Source of the DNA: JBBQUP01 sp038212305
GTDB lineage: Bacteria; Bacteroidota; Bacteroidia; Bacteroidales; Marinilabiliaceae
Assembly: GCA_038212305.1 (NCBI GenBank)
Contig: JBBQUP010000061.1
Location: 1-22,408, forward strand
DNA: 22,408 nt
Direction: 5' to 3'
The notes below the pieces were generated by a model, which saw nothing but the letters and a program-made list of their open reading frames with translations, was not told where the DNA came from and made no database searches. Within the stretch, counting starts at the first letter, position 1, and each line of letters begins with the position of its first letter. The position numbers and the translations under genes were made by a program. This document shows, piece after piece, positions 16,013 to 22,408 of this stretch.

Positions 16013-16198
16013 CTATATATGAAGACTAGTTAAGCTTGTTAATAGGCCAAAAACCTTTAGAAGCCAAACAACAAGCACTATAACAACCACAATATTAAGA
16101 ATTGATTTGATGGTACTAGCCATAGGAATGAATGAATTGATTAGCCAAAGTACAACACCAACAATAATAATTACGAGTAAAACAGTAAGTAAAGGCAT
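16013..16198 (-). CDS. Thivi_2564-like small membrane protein
   Basis: This 61-aa protein starts at ATG 16198. It has two hydrophobic helices: residues 2-20 (PLLTVLLVIIIVGVVLWLI) and 33-52 (SILNIVVVIVLVVWLLKVFGLL), joined by NSFIPMASTIK. The pattern WLINxxIPM...IKxILNxVVVI fits the Thivi_2564-type membrane miniprotein family, whose function is unknown. It is the last gene of a minus-strand run of four small genes that begins at 17308. The gap to the preceding gene is 33 bp, so co-transcription is likely. Confidence 0.75.
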   Translation of the reverse strand: MPLLTVLLVIIIVGVVLWLINSFIPMASTIKSILNIVVVIVLVVWLLKVFGLLTSLTSLHI

Positions 16199-16231
16199 AA
16201 ATATATATCTTAAGTTATTTATTATTAGTTG

Positions 16232-16447
16232 TTAGCCTTTTTTACTGGTAACAAAAACTACAATGCCGCCAACAAGTAGCACTGCGCCAACAATGGGCGA
16301 CCACTGCACCGGATGATTTTTTTCTGACTGGATCTCTATAGGACCTAAATCAACTACTTTTTCTTTGGTTACATAATTGAAACCAGTATACACAATCATC
16401 AGTATGCCAATTATGGCTATGATAATTCCTAATGCTTTAAAATTCAT
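16232..16447 (-). CDS. small membrane protein, DUF3185-like layout
   Basis: This 71-aa protein is taken from ATG 16447 (MNFKALGIII). A longer reading to 16498 would start inside the hairpin at 16482-16510 and is not supported. There are two membrane segments: residues 5-23 (ALGIIIAIIGILMIVYTGF) and 48-67 (WSPIVGAVLLVGGIVVFVTS). The loop between them (about 24-47) contains KEKVVDLGPIEIQSEKNHPVQ. The layout is like DUF3185-type stress-associated miniproteins, but I am not certain of the family. It lies 33 bp upstream of the Thivi_2564-like gene. Confidence 0.7.
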   Translation of the reverse strand: MNFKALGIIIAIIGILMIVYTGFNYVTKEKVVDLGPIEIQSEKNHPVQWSPIVGAVLLVGGIVVFVTSKKG

Positions 16448-16481
16448 TTGTTTAAGTTTTAATTGTTTGATGATACTCATT

Positions 16482-16510
16482 ACTGCCACACGATGCAATC
16501 GTGTGGCAGT
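16482..16510 (-). terminator. perfect 13-bp hairpin after the lipoprotein gene
   Basis: ACTGCCACACGAT and ATCGTGTGGCAGT pair perfectly around a 3-base centre, 7 bp past the stop of the minus-strand gene at 16518. It is GC-rich and strong, but there is no T-run on either side. It may be an attenuator or an mRNA-stabilising structure inside the operon rather than a full terminator. Confidence 0.5.
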
Positions 16511-16517
16511 CCACGAA

Positions 16518-17069
16518 TTAAAAAATGATGATCGCTTTTATTTTCATCTCCTCAGGCAAAGCATTTATTTGAGGTTCTTCAAAATTGTATGTGCTATATT
16601 TTTTAATATCCATCCAATATCCTCCATCGAATTTATCTGAGATAATATATAATCCATCATCATAGTTAAAATTAGCTGACTTTAATTGAGCTTTCTCTTT
16701 TAAATCCTTCATACTCATTCCAACGCAAATGCCTTCTTGAGTGTAATATTTTGGACTTTTAATAATTAACCGAAATACGTTATCTGAAGTTTGTTTATCA
16801 TACCCCTGATCGAATGTAAACAAGGGTTCTTTTTTAGTTTTATCCGAATATGCAGTGTATTCATAATCATCATCATCATTAGCAGATGTTATTCTCCTCG
16901 ATTTTTCGACAAAATAATTTTTGTTAGCAATTTTTATAGCTGCATCCAAAGGCATTCCAATTCTAACTCGTTCTATCGATTTGTAATCTTTAAGATGATA
17001 ACTTGACAATTTATGAGAGCAATTCGTGAAAAATAGTAGTGCCGCGAATAGGCTTGCAAATTTCAACAT
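16518..17069 (-). CDS. putative lipoprotein, function unknown
   Basis: This 183-aa protein starts at ATG 17069. Residues 1-17 resemble a lipoprotein signal (MLKFASLFAALLFFTNC) with the lipobox FTNC, relaxed at -1 but accepted in Bacteroidota. The mature protein contains two copies of a short motif: ERVRIGMPLDAAIKIA (about 34-49) and EGICVGMSMKDLKEKA (about 112-127). This G-M-x-x-x-x-x-x-K spacing is reminiscent of SmpA/BamE-like or related envelope lipoproteins. An acidic patch DDDDYEYT lies between the copies, and it ends IKAIIIF. I do not recognise a definite family. The gene lies 86 bp downstream of the lmo0937-type gene, with a perfect palindrome one base upstream of its start codon. Confidence 0.7.
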   Translation of the reverse strand: MLKFASLFAALLFFTNCSHKLSSYHLKDYKSIERVRIGMPLDAAIKIANKNYFVEKSRRITSANDDDDYEYTAYSDKTKKEPLFTFDQGYDKQTSDNVFRLIIKSPKYYTQEGICVGMSMKDLKEKAQLKSANFNYDDGLYIISDKFDGGYWMDIKKYSTYNFEEPQINALPEEMKIKAIIIF

Positions 17070-17083
17070 ATCTAAATTTAGAT
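17070..17083. promoter_or_regulatory. 14-bp perfect palindrome touching the lipoprotein start codon
   Basis: ATCTAAATTTAGAT lies directly before the ATG at 17069 on the minus strand. It could be an operator or a hairpin that hides the ribosome binding site. Being AT-only apart from two bases it could also be chance. Confidence 0.35.
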
Positions 17084-17155
17084 TAAAATGTGGTTTGGCT
17101 CATAGTCTATTATATAAAAACTATTTAGATAAGAATTAGCAAAATGAAGGTTTTG

Positions 17156-17308
17156 CTAACTACTTCTACCCTGAATTACCCTAACTACTATGGCGATAAT
17201 TGCAATAACCAGAAGAACGTGAATAATGCCTCCAACGCTGTAACCAATAAATCCAATTAACCATGCAATGATTAATATGACTGCGATAACATAAAGTAAG
17301 TTTCCCAT
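17156..17308 (-). CDS. lmo0937-family membrane miniprotein, copy 2
   Basis: This 50-aa protein runs from ATG 17308 to TAG 17156. It has two hydrophobic helices, MGNLLYVIAVILIIAWLIG and VLLVIAIIAIVVRVI, around GYSVGGIIH, and ends QGRSS. It is a paralog of the protein at 12876-13031, sharing the LLYxIAVIL, GFIG, VGGIIHVLLVIA and RVIQGR blocks. The function of the family is unknown. Unlike copy 1, it has a clear direct-repeat promoter (site C) of its own and heads a run of four small minus-strand genes. Confidence 0.87.
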   Translation of the reverse strand: MGNLLYVIAVILIIAWLIGFIGYSVGGIIHVLLVIAIIAIVVRVIQGRSS

Positions 17309-17362
17309 GACGTTGAATTTTAAATTAATTATTAATATGATTTGACTTTAAATTTTACTCTT

Positions 17363-17428
17363 CAAAGGTCAGTAACTTCAATAATATTTGTGTTACACAA
17401 TTCCTCTTATTAGTTACATAATTCACAC
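17363..17428 (-). promoter_or_regulatory. promoter with tandem direct-repeat activator site (site C)
   Basis: GTTACACAATTC starts at 17392 and GTTACATAATTCACAC at 17413, 21 bp apart. CAAAGGTC at 17363-17370 (GACCTTTG on the minus strand) is exactly 29 bp from the first repeat. The ATG of the lmo0937-type gene is 55 bp beyond the -7-like box. Confidence 0.78.
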
Positions 17429-17697
17429 TTAATTGTTTTTGTTTTTAAATATCAGATGCGCTAAAATATGAGAATTGAATCTACTAATGGAAGTTATGGG
17501 CGCATATATAAAAACGAATTGTGTTTCGAATGATGCGATTTTGAAAGTTTTTTTGTTTAAGCATAAGTGCTTCATAGGAAATAGTGTCGTATTTTATTTT
17601 AGCGAATCATCTTATACATAGCATAAACAAAAACCAATAAATAGGTCTTAGACCTTAGTATTCAAAACAACTGTTTTGTTTTGTTGTAAATTAAATT
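17429..17697. other. intergenic stretch between site C and the NO reductase terminator
   Basis: No supported gene is present. A short open frame (17487-17621, 44 codons, + strand) has no recognisable features. AGGTCTTAGACCT near 17643 and CAAAACAACTGTTTTG near 17665 are small palindromes. Confidence 0.4.
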
Positions 17698-17733
17698 TCA
17701 AAAAAAAGCCTGACAAATTTTGCCAGACTTTTT
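17698..17733 (-). terminator. terminator of the nitric oxide reductase gene
   Basis: On the minus strand AAAAAGTCTGGCAAA pairs with TTTGTCAGGCTTTTT (two wobbles). The stem ends in a run of eight Ts. It lies 20 bp past the stop at 17754. Confidence 0.85.
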
Positions 17734-17753
17734 AACGCCTAAAAATCATTCTC

Positions 17754-19997
17754 TTATTTCTTAATGGACCATCCTCCTTTTAATCCAAATATGAACCATG
17801 CCAGAAATAAGGCACCAACTGCAAAAATAGTATCACCAAATACTCTTAGCCAGCGAAAAGTTTCCAATAATGGCGTGCCAAGAAATTCTGCTGAGCGAGC
17901 ATACCATAATCCATATTTTACGCTGGCGACAGTTTGTGCTAAACCAACAGGTAAAACACTAATTAGTACCATTAACAACAATCCAATATTTAATGACCAA
18001 AACGCTATTTTAATTGGTTTTTCTTTCCATTCAACTTTTAAATCCATGTCTCGCAATACGAATAGCATTAAACCTATTCCCAGCATGCCATAAACGCCAA
18101 ACATGGCTGTATGTCCATGAACTGGAGTTGTGTTTAAACCTTGCATGTAGTAAAGTGCAATAGGTGGATTTATTAGGAATCCGAATATTCCTGCTCCTAA
18201 TAAATTCCAAAATGCTACGGCAATAAAAAAGTATATAGGCCATTTGTAGGCATTTACCCAATTCTTTACCCGACTAAGTTTTAAGTTATGATACGCCTCA
18301 AAACCCATAAATACAAGTGGTGCTACTTCTAAAGCACTAAATGTTGAACCAAGCGCTAATACTGCTGTTGGTGTACCTGCAAAATATAAATGATGGAATG
18401 TTCCAAGAATTCCTCCCGATAGGAAAATAATGGTTGAGAAAAGAACACTTGATGTAGCAACACTTGCTTTTAATAATTGCATACGGACAAATAAAAATGC
18501 GATGGCTACGGTCGCAAATACCTCAAAGAATCCTTCAACCCATAGGTGAACGACCCACCATCTCCAATATTCTGCAATGGAAAGGTGTGTTTGTTGACCC
18601 CACATTAACCCCGCACCATAAAATGAAGCAATGGCAATGGATGCAATCAAGAACATTAGAAGCAAATGACGGTTTTCGTTACTTTCTTTTAAAGCAGGCA
18701 TTAAGGCTCTTCCCATTAAAAACAACCAAATAAATAATCCAAGGAAAAGGAATATTTGCCAGAAACGACCTAAATCGACATACTCATAGCCTTGGTGTCC
18801 GAACCAAAAATTTTCGGCTAACCCTAATTTCTGCATTACGCCCATCCATTGCCCTGCCAATGAGCCAAGAACGATGACTAACAATGCACCAAATAGAATA
18901 TCTACACCCAGTTTTTGAAATTTAGGTTCTTTGCCAGAAACAGCAGGTGCAATAAATAAACCCGTTGCCAACCACGAAGTAGCTATCCAGAATATTGCCA
19001 ATTGAATGTGCCACGTTCTTGAAATCGAATAGGGTAAAATCTCTGCAAGAGGTAATCCATAAAATCCATTTCCTTCTACACCATAATGTGCTGTGATAAC
19101 GCCCATAATAATTTGAACTAAGATAAGTGCTGTTACAACCCAAAAATATTTTAGCGTTGCCTTCATTGATGGCGTTTGCTTAACTCCTGAAAGTGGATTA
19201 ACCTCTGGCACAAAAATATTTTCATCATCCTCTTTTCTTCTGGTAGCGTAATACCACGCCAATAACCCAATCCCACCCAAAAGAACAATAACGCTAAACC
19301 CTGTCCAAAGCAACAATGAACCTGTGGGTTCATTAGCCACCAATTTATCGGCTGGCCAATTGTTTGTATAAGTAATATCTTGTCCAGGTCGTTGGGTTAC
19401 TGTAGCCCATGTCGCCCAAAAGAAAAAGTTATTCATCTTGGCCATTCTATCCGCATCTTTTATACTATTTGCAGGTATGGCATAGGCTTCGCGCAAGTTA
19501 GCTTGTTCTGCACCATTCATAAATAATCCTTTGTAATGACTGCCCACAGCTTTAATAGCATCGGCACGAAGTTCGGATAGGTGCAAGGTTTTGGTTTCTT
19601 TGTCGTAGGTGTTGGTTCGCATCTCTTTTTGAAGCCTAATCTGAAGCATGGCTTGTTTTTCTTTATCAAGCTTATCATACTCGGTCGCAAATTCAGCTTG
19701 CGCAAATCGTTCGAGAATATAAACAGCTTCGCGGTGTAGCCAGTCAGCAGTCCAATCAGGTGCAAGGTAGGCCCCATGCCCCCAAATAGTTCCAACTTCC
19801 TGACCACCCATAGATTGCCAAATATTTTGACCATCTTTAATGTTCTGACCAGTAAAAAGTACTGTTCCATCGCTTGTAACTACTTTTTCAGGAATGGGTG
19901 GGGCTTCTCGATAAATTTCTCGCCCATAGTAACCGAGTATTCCAAACGAAATAACCATTACTAAAGTAAATCCAATCCAAAGTCTTTTTGTATTCAT
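17754..19997 (-). CDS. norZ: quinol-dependent nitric oxide reductase (qNOR)
   Basis: This 747-aa inner-membrane enzyme reduces two NO to N2O with electrons from quinol. The first ~220 residues are one membrane helix and a periplasmic domain (the fused NorC-like part, with no CXXCH haem c motif, as expected for qNOR). The catalytic NorB-like part follows, with about 12 helices. The ligands expected in the family are all present. His330 and His629 fit the low-spin haem b, His627 the haem b3, and His484, His535 and His536 the non-haem FeB. The key Glu488 follows His484 in VVHLWVEGFFEVF. Length and layout are normal. It is divergent from ric, sharing a 115-bp regulatory region with a centred inverted repeat, and has its own terminator. 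This implies NO-responsive control together with ric and the Rrf2 regulator. Its likely role is detoxification; no other denitrification gene is visible. Confidence 0.95.
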   Translation of the reverse strand: MNTKRLWIGFTLVMVISFGILGYYGREIYREAPPIPEKVVTSDGTVLFTGQNIKDGQNIWQSMGGQEVGTIWGHGAYLAPDWTADWLHREAVYILERFAQAEFATEYDKLDKEKQAMLQIRLQKEMRTNTYDKETKTLHLSELRADAIKAVGSHYKGLFMNGAEQANLREAYAIPANSIKDADRMAKMNNFFFWATWATVTQRPGQDITYTNNWPADKLVANEPTGSLLLWTGFSVIVLLGGIGLLAWYYATRRKEDDENIFVPEVNPLSGVKQTPSMKATLKYFWVVTALILVQIIMGVITAHYGVEGNGFYGLPLAEILPYSISRTWHIQLAIFWIATSWLATGLFIAPAVSGKEPKFQKLGVDILFGALLVIVLGSLAGQWMGVMQKLGLAENFWFGHQGYEYVDLGRFWQIFLFLGLFIWLFLMGRALMPALKESNENRHLLLMFLIASIAIASFYGAGLMWGQQTHLSIAEYWRWWVVHLWVEGFFEVFATVAIAFLFVRMQLLKASVATSSVLFSTIIFLSGGILGTFHHLYFAGTPTAVLALGSTFSALEVAPLVFMGFEAYHNLKLSRVKNWVNAYKWPIYFFIAVAFWNLLGAGIFGFLINPPIALYYMQGLNTTPVHGHTAMFGVYGMLGIGLMLFVLRDMDLKVEWKEKPIKIAFWSLNIGLLLMVLISVLPVGLAQTVASVKYGLWYARSAEFLGTPLLETFRWLRVFGDTIFAVGALFLAWFIFGLKGGWSIKK

Positions 19998-20026
19998 AGT
20001 TTATCTGTTTATAAAATTTATAAAAA

Positions 20027-20034
20027 CAAATATA
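20027..20034 (-). promoter_or_regulatory. -7 box of the NO reductase promoter
   Basis: Read on the minus strand it is TATATTTG, a full TAnnTTTG match, 30 bp upstream of the ATG at 19997. The inverted repeat at 20048-20069 begins 13 bp further upstream and occupies the -33 region. Confidence 0.65.
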
Positions 20035-20047
20035 AAACAAATTTTAC

Positions 20048-20069
20048 AAAAGGACATCAATGTCTTTTT
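20048..20069. promoter_or_regulatory. inverted-repeat operator between norZ and ric
   Basis: AAAAGGACAT and ATGTCTTTTT face each other around a central CA, with one mismatch over 10 bp per arm. It is exactly 13 bp from each flanking -7 box, so one bound dimer would sit over both -33 regions. The encoded Rrf2 protein, or a Crp/Fnr-type NO sensor elsewhere, would be the candidate binder. Confidence 0.7.
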
Positions 20070-20082
20070 ATAAAAATATTTC

Positions 20083-20090
20083 TATCTTTG
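20083..20090 (+). promoter_or_regulatory. -7 box of the ric promoter
   Basis: TATCTTTG is a full TAnnTTTG match. It is 23 bp upstream of the ric ATG at 20113, which leaves a short leader. Confidence 0.65.
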
Positions 20091-20112
20091 TAGAAACAAA
20101 AAAACAATTGTC

Positions 20113-20832
20113 ATGGAGATAAATATTAATACTAGCGTTGGGGAAATTGTAAAAGCCAATTTTAAAACTGCACAGATATTTAATAAACACAACATCGATT
20201 TTTGCTGTGGAGGAGGTATAAGCTTAGATGAAGCTTGTAAAAAATCGAAAGTAGACATTAATCAATTAGTCCCTGAATTAGAGGCGTTGGTTCAATTGAA
20301 CGACCCCGATTCTAAATATATTGACGCACTAGAATTGAATGAACTCTGTGATTACATTGAAAAACGGCACCATACCTACGTAAATGAGAATATTCCATTT
20401 CTTCAACAGAAATTACATAAGCTATGCGATGTACATGGAGCAAAGCATTCAGAGCTTTTTGAAGTAAAAGAATTGTTTGATGGTGCTGCTCAAAATTTAA
20501 GTGCTCACATGAAAAAAGAAGAGTTGATTCTTTTTCCTTATATCCGAAAGATGGCGAAATACAAAAATGAAGGTGGTAACTTAAAAATGGGAGATGCAAT
20601 TGCAACCATTGATTTATTGAATGAAGAACACCTAACCGAAGGGGAGCGTTTTGAAAAAATTTCTGCGCTTACATCTTCATATACGTGCCCACCCGATGGC
20701 TGCGGTACTTATCGAGTAACCTATCAAACCTTAAAGGATTTTGAGAACGACCTACATCGACATATTCATTTAGAAAACAATATTTTGTTTAAGAAAGCTC
20801 TACTTTTGGAAACTGAACTGATAAAAAAATAA
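20113..20832 (+). CDS. ric: iron-sulfur cluster repair di-iron protein (RIC/ScdA/YtfE)
   Basis: This 239-aa cytoplasmic protein repairs iron-sulfur clusters damaged by NO or oxidants. The N-terminal DUF542/ScdA-N domain (residues 1-55) carries the hallmark NIDFCCGGG (27-35) with Cys31-Cys32. The hemerythrin-like domain that follows supplies the di-iron ligands: candidates His86/His87, His112, His132 with Glu136, His173, and His217 with Glu221. The H-x3-E spacings match family members. Length is normal. The Rrf2 regulator gene starts 3 bp after the stop, so the two are co-transcribed and translationally coupled. The promoter is divergent from the NO reductase, with a shared operator. The module fits nitrosative-stress defence. 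Confidence 0.93.
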   Translation: MEININTSVGEIVKANFKTAQIFNKHNIDFCCGGGISLDEACKKSKVDINQLVPELEALVQLNDPDSKYIDALELNELCDYIEKRHHTYVNENIPFLQQKLHKLCDVHGAKHSELFEVKELFDGAAQNLSAHMKKEELILFPYIRKMAKYKNEGGNLKMGDAIATIDLLNEEHLTEGERFEKISALTSSYTCPPDGCGTYRVTYQTLKDFENDLHRHIHLENNILFKKALLLETELIKK

Positions 20833-20835
20833 ACG

Positions 20836-21285
20836 ATGCTATCGAAAAGTACTGAGTATGCCATTAGGGCTTTAGTTTTTGTGCAATTGCGAAATTGGGA
20901 ACAAAAGAGACCTGGAGTTACTGAGATTGCTCAAGAAATTGAAGCCCCTGAAGCCTATACTGCTAAAATTCTCCAAACACTTACCAAAAATAAGTTAGTC
21001 GATTCAATGAAAGGTCGTGGTGGTGGATTCTTTTTTAGTGACAACCAGTCGAACTTAACTTTGTTCGATGTAATTCATGTCGTTGAAGGTGATGATTGTT
21101 TTCATAAATGTGCTTTTGGCTTAAAGCAATGTAATAACGAAAACCCCTGTCCATTGCATGAAAAATATAAGGGTGTGCGCGATGGGTTTTTTGAGATAGT
21201 TAAAACGGAAACCATCAAGTCGCTATCAGAGAAAATACTGCATGGCGATGCTGTTTTAAATAGAATTCGCATAATTAATGAGTAG
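20836..21285 (+). CDS. Rrf2-family transcriptional regulator, probable Fe-S NO sensor
   Basis: This 149-aa winged-helix repressor has the Rrf2 opening MLSKSTEYAIRALVFV. The DNA-binding helix-turn-helix spans about residues 26-60 (VTEIAQEIEAPEAYTAKILQTLTKNKLVDS). The wing has KGRGGGFFF, and GGG-F is the usual hinge. Cysteines at 88, 92, 99 and 105 (CFHKC...C...PC) replace the C-x8-C-x5-C of classical NsrR. Any three could bind an iron-sulfur cluster, so the protein is likely a NO or redox sensor. It sits in the ric transcript, 3 bp downstream, and probably controls the norZ/ric operator and itself. Whether it is an NsrR ortholog cannot be decided here. Confidence 0.9.
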   Translation: MLSKSTEYAIRALVFVQLRNWEQKRPGVTEIAQEIEAPEAYTAKILQTLTKNKLVDSMKGRGGGFFFSDNQSNLTLFDVIHVVEGDDCFHKCAFGLKQCNNENPCPLHEKYKGVRDGFFEIVKTETIKSLSEKILHGDAVLNRIRIINE

Positions 21286-21302
21286 TGAGATTTTTAGTCT
21301 CA

Positions 21303-21321
21303 AGTATCAAGACAAAGATTA
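21303..21321. repeat. intergenic word shared with 10431-10451
   Basis: AGTATCAAGACAAAGATTA nearly repeats AGTATCAAGACACAAGGATTA. It belongs to the short CAAGA-type words scattered between genes in Bacteroidota. Confidence 0.5.
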
Positions 21322-21328
21322 GTAATTT

Positions 21329-21499
21329 ACATTACATAGTGTTACTAAGAAAACACTATATATCTTAAAAACGTCTTCATTGTTACCCCTAGCCCCTAAA
21401 GGGGAATGTGCTATACACCAGCGGGTTGGCAATTCTCCCTTTAGGGAGTCAGAGGGTGTGCGCAGGGGAAATGATGTGTTTTCTTAGAGACATTACATA
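21329..21499. repeat. MITE-like palindromic intergenic element
   Basis: CTAAGAAAACAC (21345-21356) and GTGTTTTCTTAG (21476-21487) form perfect 12-bp terminal inverted repeats around 119 bp. Inside, CCCCTAAAGGGG (21393-21404) and CTCCCTTTAGGGAG (21435-21448) are palindromes in two further arms that are inverted versions of each other. ACATTACATA flanks the element on both sides (21329-21338, 21490-21499), though not at equal distance. The element has no coding capacity and lies after the ric/Rrf2 operon, where it could also end transcription. Confidence 0.65.
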
Positions 21500-21697
21500 A
21501 CAGATAGTTGAAAAATTAAGTCAATCGTATCGATTGATTAACTATCAATCAGTTGTTTTGAATGTATCTGGTTTAACTGAATATATTATCGGCTTGTTAT
21601 GTTTTAATCTCGAAAATTAAAACCTTTTTGGCAATAAGCAGGATTTTTTGCTGTTCGCATTCGATATGTATATCAGCAGGTGGTGCAAGCAACTGGC

Positions 21698-22267
21698 TTA
21701 TCTGATTTGTTTTTTTTTGTAAGGAATGGTAACGTAAAATGTAGCCCCTTCCTCTATTTTGGATGTTAGCCACATTTTGCCACCCAACAATTCGGCATAA
21801 GCTTTTGAGATCGATAACCCCAATCCTGAACCACCATATTGACGTGTTGTTTCGGTTTCGATTTGGCTGAAACGTTTAAATATTTCGTTGTGCATTTCGG
21901 CAGGAATCCCTATCCCTGTATCTTCAACATAAAACTCGATGTTCTCACCTTTGATACAGTAACCAAAATTGACATAGCCTTGTTTTGTGAATTTAATTGC
22001 ATTGCTAATTAGATTCGATAATATTTCCGTCAGTTTTGTTTCGTCGGTTTTAACAAGTGCTTCGTTATCGGGCAAAGCAGTTTTTAGGCATAGACTAATG
22101 TTTTGCTTTTCTGCTTTTAATTTAAATTGTTCGTTCAGAAGATTGCAAATTGCATTGAGGTTAGTTTCTTTTTCAAATATTTTCGCCTGCCCAGACTCAA
22201 TGGTTGCTACGCTTACTATATCGGTAATAATGGCGAGCAATTGGTCGCTACTTTTTATAATTATATC
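21698..22267 (-). pseudogene. sensor histidine kinase, 3' remnant (HATPase domain)
   Basis: The reading frame is open for 190 codons but has no start codon. It begins in the middle of a HisKA region (DIIIKSSDQLLAIITDIVSVATIESGQ) and then runs through a complete HATPase_c domain. That domain carries the N-box (EILSNLISNAIKFT), the G1 box (DTGIGIP) and the G2 box (GGSGLGLSI), ending VTIPYKKKQIR. The phosphorylated histidine and all sensor domains are missing. Directly upstream, a TGA at 22268-22270 and the sequence AATGTCGTTTAGTTAAGG mark the end of an inserted element. The kinase was therefore interrupted by insertion, and this piece is almost certainly non-functional unless the rest lies beyond the insert. 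Confidence 0.85.
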
Positions 22268-22269
22268 TC

Positions 22270-22408
22270 AATGTCGTTTAGTTAAGGAATCTTCTGAAAG
22301 GCTTTATTTTATTGGAGTATTGGAAAAAATAGTTCTTTTAAATGTTTGTAATTTACTCTATGATGATTATCTTGTAAGGGTATATAGGGGGTAACCCAAG
22401 TGCCAATA
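22270..22408. mobile_element. left end of an insertion element cutting the histidine kinase gene
   Basis: AATGTCGTTTAGTTAAGG at 22270-22287 is identical to the left end of the miniature element at 15813-15830. The next block TCTGAAAGGCTT also matches after a 5-bp gap. The element runs out of the window. No clear transposase reading frame can be recognised in the 139 visible bases. Confidence 0.7.

Noticed and set aside
17487..17621. 44-codon open frame on the + strand in the gap before the NO reductase terminator
   Set aside because: No recognisable motif, no membrane or signal pattern, no good ribosome site, and no partner; a chance frame is more likely.

Overview
The window looks like chromosomal DNA from a member of the phylum Bacteroidota. 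It is AT-rich, carries TAnnTTTG-type -7 promoter boxes, and has Bacteroidota-style proteins: an M1 peptidase with a long C-terminal tail, relaxed-lipobox lipoproteins, an 823-aa GT4 fusion and a GH130 phosphorylase. I cannot name a genus from the sequence.

Layout. At the left edge is the 3' end of a transposase. From about 390 to 20000 almost every gene lies on the minus strand. In order of coordinate these are a CHRD-like lipoprotein, a P-type cation ATPase, a secreted M1 aminopeptidase, a small signal-peptide/membrane protein, and the GT4 fusion. Next come an AI-2E/holin-like membrane operon, YtxH, an lmo0937-type miniprotein, CsbD, and GH130 with a small membrane protein. The strand ends with a second cluster of small membrane proteins and a lipoprotein, led by a second lmo0937-type miniprotein, followed by a quinol-type nitric oxide reductase. 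Divergent from the reductase, on the plus strand, are the di-iron repair protein RIC/ScdA and an Rrf2-type regulator. Together these three form a compact nitric-oxide defence module. The right end holds a histidine kinase remnant cut by an insertion whose terminal sequence matches a small mobile element at 15812-15934.

Main new observation. Four minus-strand genes scattered over 16 kb (CHRD lipoprotein, 105-aa membrane protein, CsbD, lmo0937-like) share one promoter architecture. Two direct copies of a GTTRCATRATTC-like word (+ strand) start exactly 21 bp apart, and the gene-proximal copy starts exactly 29 bp from a -7-like box. This reads as a stress regulon under one activator that binds direct repeats on one DNA face; LytTR-type regulators are one plausible class. 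No regulator gene for it is visible here.

A second regulatory structure is an inverted repeat centred at 20058/20059. It sits exactly 13 bp from a consensus -7 box on each side, between the NO reductase and ric. The cluster as a whole suggests a general-stress/envelope island (CsbD, YtxH, small membrane proteins, cation ATPase, mannoside-type GT and phosphorylase) next to nitrosative-stress genes, with several small repeats and mobile elements between transcription units.
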